Both the position numbers and the translations under genes were made by a program. 48,797 nt of DNA, from IMG/VR virus record IMGVR_UViG_3300043331_001241, positions 1 to 48,797 of that record. One strand, 5' to 3'. The notes below the pieces were generated by a model that searched no databases, was not told where the DNA came from, and saw nothing but the letters and a program-made list of their open reading frames with translations. Positions 14,646 through 22,854 of the stretch are shown here, piece after piece. Within the stretch, counting starts at the first letter, position 1. Every line of letters starts with the position of its first letter. Origin of the DNA: a virus.

Positions 14646-14792
14646 ATGCGCCGGCCTGGAATGGATATGGGCGCGCGCGGGCGTCCTCGGGGGCACTCTA
14701 GGGCGATGTCGTCCAGGCCGGGGCGTCTGCCCTCCGACAACGAATCGCCCATCCCGCGCAAGCATCCACCTCAACTGATGAAAGGAACGTAA
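14646..14792 (+). CDS. Small basic 48-residue protein (possible)
   Basis: ATG follows the preceding stop by three bases (TGAGCAATG) and the frame runs to a TAA that abuts the next ATG (TAAATG). The product (MRRPGMDMGARGRPRGHS...) is rich in Arg, Gly and Pro. The coupled start and stop suggest it is translated, but there is no homology support. Confidence 0.35.
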   Translation: MRRPGMDMGARGRPRGHSRAMSSRPGRLPSDNESPIPRKHPPQLMKGT

Positions 14793-14933
14793 ATGAACGG
14801 AACAGGACAGCCCGCAACCCCATCCGAGGAAGCGCCGGCAGAGGCGGCCGAGCCGGCCGAGCCGCAGACAGCGGAACCGCAGGCGGGCGAGCCCGAGACG
14901 GCCGCCGAGACGCCTGAGCCCGGGGCGGCGTAG
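14793..14933 (+). CDS. Acidic 46-residue low-complexity protein
   Basis: AAAGGAACGTAA immediately precedes the ATG. After MNGTGQPATPSEEAP the product is made almost only of Glu, Ala and Pro with imperfect AEP repeats, no Lys or Arg. Such a strongly acidic peptide could mimic nucleic acid or serve as a linker; its role is unknown. It sits 4 bases before the primase ATG. Confidence 0.5.
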   Translation: MNGTGQPATPSEEAPAEAAEPAEPQTAEPQAGEPETAAETPEPGAA

Positions 14934-14937
14934 CCCC

Positions 14938-16020
14938 ATGAACCGCCGGGGCGATCTGGCCGAAGTGAAGCAGCTGCTGCAGGCCCAGATCATGGGCCTG
15001 GTGAAGCATCTGCTTCCCGAAGGCCATCGCTCTGGCAACTATTGGATGGCGAAGAACCCGACGCGCCACGACCGGTGCGCCGGCTCGTTCTGGGTCTCGG
15101 TCGCCGGCGGCGCGGCCGGCGCCTGGAAGGACGAGGCGACCGGCGACAAGGGCGACGTCATCAAGCTCATCGAGTACATCCACGGCAGCGACATCAAGGA
15201 AGCCCTGAAATGGGCGCGCGGCTGGCTCGGCCTGGCCGACATGCCAGAGGCCAGGCGCCGCGAGCTGAGCGTCCAGGCTAAGGCCCGCCAGGAGCTCGAG
15301 GCGAAGCGCGAAGCGCAACGGCTCATCGATAACCGACGTCGTGCGCTTGGCGTGTGGGCCTACGAATGCGCGAAGTCGCTCCTCGGCACCGTGGCCGAAA
15401 CCTATCTCGCCGGCCGGGGCATTCGTCTCGCCGAACTGGAGCGCCAGCCAGGCGCCCTGCGTTTCTCGCCGGCGCAGAAGCACCCCGAAAGCGGCAGGAG
15501 CTGGCCGGCGATCGTCGCCGCCATGGTCGGCGCCGACAACCAGGTCGTGGCGATCCACCGCACATTCCTCGCCGCCGACGGCTCCGGCAAGGCGCCCGTT
15601 GAGCCGCAGCGCAAGATCTGGCCGCGCTACAAGGGCACCGGCGCCTGCATCCATCTCTGGCGCGGAGAAACGGGCTTATCGCACATCGAGGCCGAAAAAC
15701 GAGGCCTGTGGGACACCTTGCTGATCTGCGAGGGGCTGGAGACCGGCTTGAGCTTCGCCGTCGCCTGCCCCGAGCTGCGCGTCTGGGCGGCCGGCACGCT
15801 CGGCAACATCGCCGACGTCCGGCTGCCGGCCTGCGCCCGCGAGGTGATCGTCGCCGGCGAGAACGACTGGGACAATCCGCAGGCGAAGCGGCTCCTCGAT
15901 GCCGCGCTGATGAATCTGGCGCGCCAGGGGCGGCGCCAAATCAAACTGGCCAGGTCGCGCATCGGCAGCGATGCGAATGACGCGCTGAAGGCCGAGCTAT
16001 CATGGAGGGGGACATGTTGA
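14938..16020 (+). CDS. Toprim-type DNA primase
   Basis: 360 residues. The N-terminal part (HRSGNYWMAKNPTRHDR, SFWVSVAGG, KGDVIKLIEYIHG) corresponds to the zinc/CHC2-like and linker region of phage primases, though a clear Cys4 site is missing. The C-terminal Toprim domain carries the Glu of LLICEGLETGLSFA (about 261-274) and the acidic VIVAGENDWDNPQA segment (about 303-316). It would lay primers for phage replication with the helicase at 16547. It overlaps the next gene. Confidence 0.75.
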   Translation: MNRRGDLAEVKQLLQAQIMGLVKHLLPEGHRSGNYWMAKNPTRHDRCAGSFWVSVAGGAAGAWKDEATGDKGDVIKLIEYIHGSDIKEALKWARGWLGLADMPEARRRELSVQAKARQELEAKREAQRLIDNRRRALGVWAYECAKSLLGTVAETYLAGRGIRLAELERQPGALRFSPAQKHPESGRSWPAIVAAMVGADNQVVAIHRTFLAADGSGKAPVEPQRKIWPRYKGTGACIHLWRGETGLSHIEAEKRGLWDTLLICEGLETGLSFAVACPELRVWAAGTLGNIADVRLPACAREVIVAGENDWDNPQAKRLLDAALMNLARQGRRQIKLARSRIGSDANDALKAELSWRGTC

Positions 16021-16547
16021 GCCACGATCAGATGATCAACAATGATACCTACCGCAGCGGTGCGCGTGGACTGCATTATTTCGGCAGCGGGATCATCCTG
16101 GACGCCGCCACCGTAGCCGCACGCGCGGCGTTCGAGGTTTGCGATGGCAAGTCGACCGGCTGGAAAAGCTGGCTCCATCCGTCCGGCAGGATGGTGAAGA
16201 TTTGCCACGGCTTGCTGGTCGGATATCTCGACCAGGAACCGAACGCGCCGGCCGAGGCGATGTATGCCTACCTGATCAACTTCCCCTGCGACGGCGAGCG
16301 GATCCCCTTCAGCAACGGCAATCTCTGGCGGGATAAGGATCTCCCATGGCGCTGGAACGCGGCGCCCGGCGCAGTGCGGGCCGCCTATGAGGCGTTCCGC
16401 CACGTCTATCTTGATCTGTGGCTGATCGCCCGCACTCACAACGACAACATGGCTCTTGCCCTGCCTCCGCGGCCGGCGCCGCGCCTGGTGCACGGCGGGG
16501 CGACTGTGGTGCGCCTAGAGGCCTCCAGCGATGACGGAGCAGCGTGA
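16014..16547 (+). CDS. Replication-region protein of unknown function
   Basis: 177 residues from the ATG at 16014, chosen over one at 16002 because GGAGGGGG lies just before it. The start overlaps the primase stop. Contains LHYFGSGIILDAATVAARAA and a Trp-rich middle (WKSWLHPSG, LPWRWNAAPGAVRAAYE) but no motif I can assign. Placement between primase and helicase suggests an accessory replication role. Confidence 0.5.
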   Translation: MLSHDQMINNDTYRSGARGLHYFGSGIILDAATVAARAAFEVCDGKSTGWKSWLHPSGRMVKICHGLLVGYLDQEPNAPAEAMYAYLINFPCDGERIPFSNGNLWRDKDLPWRWNAAPGAVRAAYEAFRHVYLDLWLIARTHNDNMALALPPRPAPRLVHGGATVVRLEASSDDGAA

Positions 16548-18397
16548 TGGCAAGCAAGACCACGGCGCCGGGCACGACGGCGCGCGCCATGATTGCCGAG
16601 GCCAAGCCGGTCGCCGTGCCGCCCACGGTCGGCCCGGATCTGGGGCAGCCGCTCAACGGCATCCCGCCAGGGGCATGGAAGGAGCATGCCGATGCCTATG
16701 GCATGCCGCCAGACTGCCCAGTGCTCCCGCTGGGCGTCCAGGACGGCACCATCTACCTGCTCGATGCCATCGGCCAGATCCGCACCCTGCCGGAACCCTA
16801 TGGCAAGGGGCACATTCTCGGCCTGTTTCTTGGCGATGACCGCTATCTGAGCTGGGCTTGGGACCGCCGGGACCGCCACAATCATGTCGAAGGTTTCGAG
16901 GCCATGAAGGCGGCCGCGACGCTGCTCCAGGCGGGCAAGCTTAAGGGCATCTGGAACGGCGCCGAGAAGATTCGCGGCCGCGGCGTCTGGCGTTCCCGGC
17001 GCGGCGAGCTGATCCTGCACCTCGGCGATGACCTCTGGCAGGGCCTGCGCCCGCTGAGCGCCCAGGAGCTCGACGGCTATGTCTATCCGGCCCGGCCGGG
17101 CATACCCCGACCCTGGCACGAAAAGATCGACATCGCCTCGAGCCCGGTCCGGCTGCTATTGCCGATGCTGCGCTCCTGGAACTGGGAACGAGCGGACGTC
17201 GATCCGGTGCTGCTGCTCGGCTGGCTCGGCGCGGCCAGGCTCGGCGCCGCATTGCCCTGGCGGCCGACGGCGTTCATCACCGGCGACAAGGGCACCGGCA
17301 AATCGACGCTGCAGGAGCTGATCAAGCTGTTGTCCGATGGCGGCCTCGTCCATGCCGCCGATACCTCGGCCGCCGGCATCTATCAGCGCATCGGCCAGGA
17401 TTGCCTGCCGGTCGCCATCGACGAGCTCGAGAGCGAGGCCGATTTCCGCAAGCAGAAAGCCGTCTTGAAGCTGGCGCGCCTCGCAGCCTCGGGAGCGCTG
17501 ATGCTGCGTGGCGGCGATCGCCATCAGGGCGTCGAGTTCCAGGCGCGTTCCTGCTTCCTGTTCTCCTCGATCAACACACCGCCGCTGGAGCCGCAGGACC
17601 TGTCGCGCATGGCCATCCTGAGGCTGCGCCGGCTGCCGCAGGGGGCCAGGAAGCCGGTGCTCGACCCGCAGACCTGCGCCATCGCCGGATCGATGATCTT
17701 CCGCCGCCTCATCGAGGAGTGGCCGCGCTTCTCCGAGACGCTTGCGGCGTTCCAGGGCGAGCTCGCCGAGGGCGGCATGGACAGCCGCGGCCAGGACACC
17801 TTCGGCGTGCTCCTGACCTGCGCCGACCTCATTCTCTACGAGGGCTGGAACGAGGAGCGGCTGCGCTGGCCGACGGAATCGGGCGAGTTGGTGCCATGGA
17901 GGGAGCTGATGAATGTTGACACCATGATCGAGTTCGAGGACCAGGCCGAAAACTGGCGGCTCTGCCTCGATCATATGCTCTCGGTCCCCGTCGAGGCATG
18001 GCGGAACGGCACGCGCAAGACCGTCGGACAGGTGCTTAACGACTATTATCAGAAATCTGAGGATATGGGCTTATCGCAGGCGCGATTACTGCTGGCGCAG
18101 GCCGGGTTGACCATTGTGATGCGCGAGGAATTCGAACATTACTTGGATAAACCATGGCTGGCCGTGCCGAACCAGTCGCCGCTCACCAGGACCCTGTTTC
18201 TCGGCTCGAAATGGGCTGGCGATCTGGGCGGCAGCGTCTGGACCGGCGCACTGCGCCAGGCGCCGCCCGAGCTTTGCCAGCCAGGACGGGCGAAGATCAA
18301 CGGTGTGACCGGGCGGGTGACGCTGATTGCCCTGCGCGGTCTTTACGGATCGGAAGGACTCATGAAGGAAACTGCCGACGCGAACGACCAGAGTTGA
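16547..18397 (+). CDS. Phage P-loop replicative helicase-like ATPase
   Basis: 616 residues from the ATG that overlaps the upstream stop (TGATG); a GTG one codon earlier is possible. Walker A is FITGDKGTGKST (about 245-256) and Walker B is LPVAIDELESEA (about 289-300), followed by a sensor-like FLFSSINTPPLEPQDLSRM. This is the superfamily 3/D5-like arrangement of phage and plasmid primase-helicases. The N-terminal 200 residues match DUF927-like proteins in general look. With the Toprim primase it forms the replication core. The TTGACA promoter motif begins over its stop codon. Confidence 0.75.
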   Translation: MASKTTAPGTTARAMIAEAKPVAVPPTVGPDLGQPLNGIPPGAWKEHADAYGMPPDCPVLPLGVQDGTIYLLDAIGQIRTLPEPYGKGHILGLFLGDDRYLSWAWDRRDRHNHVEGFEAMKAAATLLQAGKLKGIWNGAEKIRGRGVWRSRRGELILHLGDDLWQGLRPLSAQELDGYVYPARPGIPRPWHEKIDIASSPVRLLLPMLRSWNWERADVDPVLLLGWLGAARLGAALPWRPTAFITGDKGTGKSTLQELIKLLSDGGLVHAADTSAAGIYQRIGQDCLPVAIDELESEADFRKQKAVLKLARLAASGALMLRGGDRHQGVEFQARSCFLFSSINTPPLEPQDLSRMAILRLRRLPQGARKPVLDPQTCAIAGSMIFRRLIEEWPRFSETLAAFQGELAEGGMDSRGQDTFGVLLTCADLILYEGWNEERLRWPTESGELVPWRELMNVDTMIEFEDQAENWRLCLDHMLSVPVEAWRNGTRKTVGQVLNDYYQKSEDMGLSQARLLLAQAGLTIVMREEFEHYLDKPWLAVPNQSPLTRTLFLGSKWAGDLGGSVWTGALRQAPPELCQPGRAKINGVTGRVTLIALRGLYGSEGLMKETADANDQS

Positions 18398-18420
18398 CAC
18401 GCTCTCCCCAACCCTATGCT
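18394..18420 (+). promoter_or_regulatory. Probable late promoter, copy 1 (TTGACA-N15-TATGCT)
   Basis: TTGACA at 18394-18399, 15 bases, TATGCT at 18415-18420. One of five sites in the prophage with the same hexamers and the same short spacer. It reads into the GGTGAAC repeat region and the terminase genes. Confidence 0.6.
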
Positions 18421-18454
18421 GCAAGAGGCAGCTTTCCTGCCTGCAGCGGGTTCG

Positions 18455-18725
18455 GGTGAACACTCAAGCCTCTCCGGTGAACACCGAAGCAAGTAAACGT
18501 TCACCGGTATTTTGAAGTGATTTCAACGCTTTAGCGGAGCTATTGAACATGGTGAACACCGTGAACGGCATATCTCTCGCGTATACGCGCGCGCGCACGT
18601 GCGAGTCGTTCGCGTTCATTCCGTTCACCCTGATCACCAGCGGAGAGATAGGAAGAAATATCAGTGACTTATGCGGTGAACGCCTGGTTTTCGAGGCGTT
18701 CACCGGAAGCACTCAAGCGTTCACC
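18455..18725. repeat. Cluster of eight GGTGAAC repeats, candidate replication origin
   Basis: GGTGAAC occurs at 18455, 18476, 18551 and 18675, and its reverse complement GTTCACC at 18499, 18623, 18698 and 18719. Two of them form a perfect 11-bp hairpin (18675-18685 with 18694-18704). CACTCAAG is also repeated (18461 and 18710). No gene occupies the stretch. Directly after the replication genes, this looks like an iteron-type origin or a multi-site operator. Confidence 0.65.
18578..18603. repeat. Alternating purine-pyrimidine tract
   Basis: 26 consecutive bases alternate strictly between pyrimidine and purine, mostly CG with a TATA in the left part. Such tracts can adopt Z-DNA under supercoiling. 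It lies in the middle of the GGTGAAC cluster. Confidence 0.55.
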
Positions 18726-18827
18726 GGCTGCTACGCACGGTAGAAAATCGGGCAATCGGCATAGGCAACACAATCACGGCGCGCATCGGGCGGCGCTGAC
18801 GCGGTAAAAAACGGGGGCGTTTACTCG

Positions 18828-19457
18828 ATGACGGACACCAAGCAGGGCCTGACGGCCGCGATCGATGCGCTCGGCGCCGGCGAGGTCCTGCCGGCCGCGG
18901 CCAGCCAGGCCGAGCTCTTTGATGAGCCCGATGCGCCGCTGCCGATCCCGCCGGCGGCTCGGAGCGGGCCGAAGGGCGGCCGGCCGGCCGGCAGCCGCAA
19001 CAAGCGGACTGACGAATGGGTGGCGTATCTGCTCGGCCGCTACCGCTCGCCGCTGGTATTCCTGCTCGAGACCTACAGCCGTACGCCGGCCGAGCTCGCC
19101 GAGCAGATGCAGCTGTACAAGTTCCACGAGGGCAAGCTCGTCCTCGATGCCGATGGCAAGCCGGTGCTGGCGACCGGCGAGGCGGCCGACATCCAGGTCA
19201 AGGCGGCGATCGCCGCGCTGCCCTATTTGCACCAGCGCTTGCCGCAGGCGATCGAGATCAAGGCAACCTCGCGCGGCCTGTTGCTGATCGGCGATCTGGC
19301 CAGCGATGGCGCCTCGGACGGCCTGGCTATCCCCTTCGCGGAAGTGCAGGAAAATCAAGCACTTAGCCATGCCGATGCCGCGAAGTCGGACGGCGCGAAT
19401 AGTCGGATGGACGCTAATGCGTTGATCTACAACGAGGAATCCACCAATGACCAATGA
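18828..19457 (+). CDS. terS: Terminase small subunit-like protein
   Basis: 209 residues. The motif GPKGGRPAGSRNKRT (about 46-60) followed by a helical region (WVAYLLGRYRSPLVFLLE) is typical of small terminase subunits and related phage DNA-binding proteins. The gene stands two positions before the large subunit at the start of the late region. The last 50 residues are polar. Recognition of the pac/cos site is inferred from position. Confidence 0.65.
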   Translation: MTDTKQGLTAAIDALGAGEVLPAAASQAELFDEPDAPLPIPPAARSGPKGGRPAGSRNKRTDEWVAYLLGRYRSPLVFLLETYSRTPAELAEQMQLYKFHEGKLVLDADGKPVLATGEAADIQVKAAIAALPYLHQRLPQAIEIKATSRGLLLIGDLASDGASDGLAIPFAEVQENQALSHADAAKSDGANSRMDANALIYNEESTNDQ

Positions 19458-19744
19458 TCAAAGATCAGTTGCTCATTGCTCGCGCGGACGGGCTGATGGC
19501 TCGCGCCAGGCCGATGGGGGGTGGCCTTCGCTCAGCCGCGGCAGGGCAGGGGGTGCCCCCCGAAATCGCCCGCGCCGAAGTTCTGACGGGGGTACCTCCG
19601 CACCATCGTGGGATTTTGGAAAACGCCGATACCGCGAAAATTTTGCTGGCCGCCATGGGGTGCGGGGATGACCCTCGACCGCTTCCGGCAGTTCAAGCCG
19701 GCAGGTCCGGTCGCATCAGCCTTCATGGCCGATGCGACCTCTGA
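19454..19744 (+). CDS. Hypothetical protein between terminase subunits (uncertain)
   Basis: 96 residues, ATG overlapping the previous stop (ATGA). The first 70 residues (LLIARADGLMARARPMGG, VPPEIARAEVLTGVPP) look natural; the last 26 overlap the start of the large terminase in another frame. It may be a genuine small gene or the remnant of one; the alternative frame ending at 19671 also overlaps the terL ATG. Confidence 0.35.
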   Translation: MIKDQLLIARADGLMARARPMGGGLRSAAAGQGVPPEIARAEVLTGVPPHHRGILENADTAKILLAAMGCGDDPRPLPAVQAGRSGRISLHGRCDL

Positions 19745-21176
19745 AGTGCGCGCCCTGCTGGGTCCTGTAGGCGGCGGAAAATCCGTAACCTGTATTTTTG
19801 ATTCCCTCAAGAACGCATCCGCCATGCCGGTCTGCACCGACGGCGTGATCCGCTTCCGCCTCGCCGTCATCGGGCAGACCTACGGCCAGATGGAGCGCAA
19901 CCTGTTCCCGACCTGGACCGAGTGGCTGCCGCGCGACGGCGGCGAATGGACCGAGGCCGAGTTCACGGGTGGCGGCGGCCGCTCCGCCGTTCACAAGGTC
20001 GGCTACGACGTGCTTAGGAACGGTAAACGGGTCGAGGTGCGCTTCGAGGCTATCTTCGCCGCGATTGGCGAATACGCCGTCGAGCAATTCATGCGCGGCT
20101 TCGAGCCGACGGCGTTCTGGCTCTACGAGATGGACTTGCTGCCCGAGGCCGTGCTCGAACACGCCATCTTCCGCATCGGCCGCTATCCAGCGCAGCATTC
20201 ACTGCCCGCGGCCACCAGCTTCCGTCCCTACGTGATTGGCGATCTGAACGCTCCTGACATCGACAGCTGGTTCTACCGCCGTTTCGAGGAGGAGCGGCCG
20301 GCCGGCCACAAGCTGTACAAGCAGCCCTCGGGCCGCAGCCCCCGTGCCGAGAACATCCACAATCTGCCGCCCGGCTACTACGACCGCCAAGTCGCCACGC
20401 TCGCCAACCGGCCGAAGCTGATCAGGCGTATGGTCGACGCGCAGTACGGCCCGGCTGGTGACGGCGAGCCGGTCTACCCGGAATATTCCGACGACCTGCA
20501 TCTGTCGAAGGAGGAGCTGCGGCCGTTGCCGCGAATTCCGATCCGCTTAGGGCTGGACCAGGGCGTGCAGCGCCCGGCCTGTGTCGGCGGCCAGCGACTG
20601 CCGAATGGCCAAATGCGCGTGCTGTTCGAGGTGGTGCCGGGTAGGGCAGGGCCGCGTCGTTTCGGCGAGGCGATCAAGCTCGAGCTCGCCGAGGTGGCGC
20701 CGGGTCATCCGGTCGAGATCGGCTATGCGGACCCGGCCGGTTTCACCGGCGCCGACAAGGAAGGCGGCGAACTGGCCTGGGCCGAGATCCTCGCCGGCGA
20801 GCTCGGCATCCCGATCCTGCCGGCGCCGTCGAACGAGATCTCGATCCGGCTCGACGCCGTTCGGGACGATCTGCAATACAACATCGACGGCAATACGCCC
20901 GGCCTCTTGATTTCCTCGCGCTGCAAGATGCTGCGCAAGGGCTTTGCGTCGCATTACCGCTACGCCGTTCAGCGCGTCGGCGGGTTGCCGAAGACCTCGG
21001 ATAAACCGGAAAAGAACGACTGGTCGAACCCGCATGACGCGCTGCAATATCTCGAGCTGGGCGACAAGGGGCGCTATGGTGTAATTGCAGCTGATAGACC
21101 CGGCAATGCAACCCGTCGAAGTGTTTCCTATAGCGAGTGTTCCACGATCAAAAATACGACAAAGTTATTCAAATAA
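19668..21176 (+). CDS. terL: Terminase large subunit
   Basis: 502 residues from MTLDRFRQFK. The packaging ATPase has Walker A GPVGGGKS (32-39) and the acidic WLYEMDLLPEAV region in the Walker B position; the C-terminal nuclease fold includes IRLGLDQGVQRP and IGYADPAGF with metal-binding Asp residues. Closest in style to podovirus terminases of the BPP-1 group. From about 21080 the base composition drops and the end of the protein (about the last 30 residues) is low-complexity, as if the original C-terminus had been replaced by the insertion that carries the next two genes. Confidence 0.85.
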   Translation: MTLDRFRQFKPAGPVASAFMADATSEVRALLGPVGGGKSVTCIFDSLKNASAMPVCTDGVIRFRLAVIGQTYGQMERNLFPTWTEWLPRDGGEWTEAEFTGGGGRSAVHKVGYDVLRNGKRVEVRFEAIFAAIGEYAVEQFMRGFEPTAFWLYEMDLLPEAVLEHAIFRIGRYPAQHSLPAATSFRPYVIGDLNAPDIDSWFYRRFEEERPAGHKLYKQPSGRSPRAENIHNLPPGYYDRQVATLANRPKLIRRMVDAQYGPAGDGEPVYPEYSDDLHLSKEELRPLPRIPIRLGLDQGVQRPACVGGQRLPNGQMRVLFEVVPGRAGPRRFGEAIKLELAEVAPGHPVEIGYADPAGFTGADKEGGELAWAEILAGELGIPILPAPSNEISIRLDAVRDDLQYNIDGNTPGLLISSRCKMLRKGFASHYRYAVQRVGGLPKTSDKPEKNDWSNPHDALQYLELGDKGRYGVIAADRPGNATRRSVSYSECSTIKNTTKLFK

Positions 21177-21184
21177 TCCAAATA

Positions 21185-21514
21185 CTAGACCCGGTCAGCC
21201 AACCTTTTCGCAATAGCCCGAATTCCTTTAAATTTAATCCTATAAGTTGGCGCATGATGACCAGATAATCCCTGTTTTATTCCGCTTATCTCTATGTATT
21301 CTTCTTGAGTTAGTTTTTGAATTGATTTTTGATATGTGTTCGTTTTTAGGGATTCTGTCGCTTTTCCGAGAACATATTCTTCAACGGATTGAACTGTTGC
21401 TTCTCCGTTGCCCGCCGCGATTGCTTCTAAAGCGTCTGCTTCCGCAGGAGTTATCCGATGATCTGCGCTATTCTGAGGTATTAGTATTCTTGTGTGTTTT
21501 TTATTGTTCGGCAT
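21185..21514 (-). CDS. Moron: small winged-helix-like protein
   Basis: 109 residues, antisense to the late genes and lower in GC. The C-terminal half (YQKSIQKLTQEEYIEISG, then APTYRIKFKGIRAIAKRL) has the look of a winged helix, with a helix followed by strand-turn-strand. GAGGG lies 9 bases before the ATG. A hairpin (21529-21554) sits just upstream. It may be expressed from the prophage. Confidence 0.5.
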   Translation of the reverse strand: MPNNKKHTRILIPQNSADHRITPAEADALEAIAAGNGEATVQSVEEYVLGKATESLKTNTYQKSIQKLTQEEYIEISGIKQGLSGHHAPTYRIKFKGIRAIAKRLADRV

Positions 21515-21528
21515 TTTGATGTACCCTC

Positions 21529-21554
21529 AGGGACGACGACCTCCCGTCGTCCCT
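21529..21554. repeat. Hairpin upstream of the wHTH moron
   Basis: AGGGACGACG at 21529-21538 and CGTCGTCCCT at 21545-21554 form a perfect 10-bp stem with a 6-base loop. It lies between two leftward moron genes, so it may terminate the upstream one or shape the leader of the downstream one. Confidence 0.45.
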
Positions 21555-21610
21555 TCAGGTCATGGAATGCACAATCTAGCGGTAATTGCAACTTAAGGTT
21601 GTATCGATGT

Positions 21611-21844
21611 TTAAACTACGCACCCCCCGACGACGCAGCAGAGAAACATCCACGCGTGCCACATGAGGCTAAGCAGCTGATCGATGACGATCGATCCGCA
21701 GCTTGCCGTCGCGCATCCGATGAGGCTCACCAATGTGGCCATCAAGGAAAAACAGAGCGCGACCAGCTGTGCCCCGCAGCCGGCCTTGATGGCGAGGCCA
21801 AAGGCTAAGCAAGTGAGAAATACAGTCGCAAGAAAAATGCCCAT
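21611..21844 (-). CDS. Moron: small two-helix membrane protein
   Basis: 77 residues from MGIFLATVFLTCLAFGLAIK with GGGGA 7 bases upstream. Two hydrophobic segments (about 3-20 and 25-45) and a third hydrophobic C-terminal stretch (MWHAWMFLCCVVGG) suggest an inner-membrane protein, rich in cysteine. A superinfection-exclusion role is possible but is a guess from size and position. Confidence 0.45.
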   Translation of the reverse strand: MGIFLATVFLTCLAFGLAIKAGCGAQLVALCFSLMATLVSLIGCATASCGSIVIDQLLSLMWHAWMFLCCVVGGCVV

Positions 21845-22246
21845 TGTAAGATCCCCATATCGACTTGCATTGGTCGTTGGGGTCAAATTTACATGTAGCG
21901 TAAGGTGTCTCAAAATAGAACTATGTCATGTTACTGGGTGAAAAAATGTCATAATAGCAGTAGGTTACATACGCCGCTGTCGCTATTTTGTGCGCAATGC
22001 CTTGAAAAAGGCCGTCTTTTGTATCCTTCGATATGATCAAAAAATTACGTGATCGATGAAAATAACAACTACAATGGAGCATAAAATACTTTATGCAACT
22101 AAAAGTTGCAATTCTTATGTTAATTAAACACTTGCGAGGTCTATCTCTCCTAGGCGCCGCAAGTGACAGGACCGCGCAAACATGACAATCCTGCGTTTGT
22201 AAGCATCAAAGCACGGGCACCTTTTCACTATGCGCGGAGCGCAGCT
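21845..22246. other. AT-rich non-coding stretch after the morons
   Basis: About 400 bases, much richer in A+T than the phage core, without a convincing gene. It should contain the leftward promoter of the membrane-protein moron. The right part returns to phage-like composition just before the acetyltransferase gene. Confidence 0.4.
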
Positions 22247-22699
22247 ATGCTCACCATCTCCTGCTCTCCGGCCGATCTGGCGGCCTTCCTGGTAACTACA
22301 AAGTTGACAGTCCCTACAAGGCTTTATGCTCGCCTGCTAGTACAGGTGACAGCGGGCGAGGCCTGGGCGGTCTATGCGGAGGACGATCTTTCCAGTCCCA
22401 TTGCTGTCGCAGGTCTGTTCGCCTGGCCTGACAGGGAGAGCGAAGCCTGGTTCAAGGTTGACAGGGCCCGCGCGGGTCGCGCGCTGACGGAGTGCCTGAT
22501 CGCACTCCGGCGGGTGCTTCGCGAGGCGGCTCCGCATCATGTGAGAGGCATCATCTCCCGCGTCGAGCCCGGCAATCGAGCCGGCGAGACGATCGCACGC
22601 TTTCTGGGCTTTGCGCCCGAAGGCGGCGAGATCTGGAGATGGGAATGGTCGACGTCGTCAAAGGGCTGTTCGGGAGCAGCGATCAGGAAAAGCTGCTGA
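22247..22699 (+). CDS. GNAT-like phage virion-region protein (T7 gp13-like)
   Basis: 150 residues from the ATG with GGAG 7 bases upstream; a GTG at 22163 would extend it into AT-rich sequence. The order AWAVYAEDDLSSPIAVAGLF, then a helix, IISRVEPGNRAGETIARFLG and GGEIWRWEW fits the acetyltransferase fold of small proteins encoded in podovirus structural modules. Catalysis is uncertain. A late-promoter motif lies within its first 30 codons. Confidence 0.55.
   Translation: MLTISCSPADLAAFLVTTKLTVPTRLYARLLVQVTAGEAWAVYAEDDLSSPIAVAGLFAWPDRESEAWFKVDRARAGRALTECLIALRRVLREAAPHHVRGIISRVEPGNRAGETIARFLGFAPEGGEIWRWEWSTSSKGCSGAAIRKSC
22304..22330 (+). promoter_or_regulatory. Probable late promoter, copy 2 (TTGACA-N15-TATGCT)
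   Basis: TTGACA at 22304-22309, 15 bases, TATGCT at 22325-22330, preceded by AAG like other copies. It lies inside the first codons of the GNAT-like gene, so it would serve the portal genes downstream or reflect a later translation start. Confidence 0.45.
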
Positions 22700-22854
22700 A
22701 ACGGCAGAACCGCGAGCTGCGGGCAGCAGAGGCCGGACAACGCACACTCAGGGAAGGCGGACGAGGCCTCCTCGCCTATATCGAGGATGAGCTCGGCACG
22801 CTGGGCGGCAACCGCACCAGAGGGCTCGTCAAGACCCTCGGCGGCACCTACTGA
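22645..22854 (+). CDS. Small structural-region protein before the portal gene
   Basis: 69 residues from MVDVVKGLFGSSDQEKLL; GGAG lies 6 bases upstream, inside the end of the preceding gene, which it overlaps by 55 bases. A coiled-coil-like middle (KRQNRELRAAEAGQRTLREG) is followed by a short end. Its stop overlaps the portal ATG. Function unknown. Confidence 0.6.
   Translation: MVDVVKGLFGSSDQEKLLKRQNRELRAAEAGQRTLREGGRGLLAYIEDELGTLGGNRTRGLVKTLGGTY

Noticed and set aside
19447-19671. Frame ending exactly at the terL ATG
   Set aside because: The product is Gly/Arg/Ser-rich like an out-of-frame reading; the frame starting at 19454 is more natural, though neither is certain.
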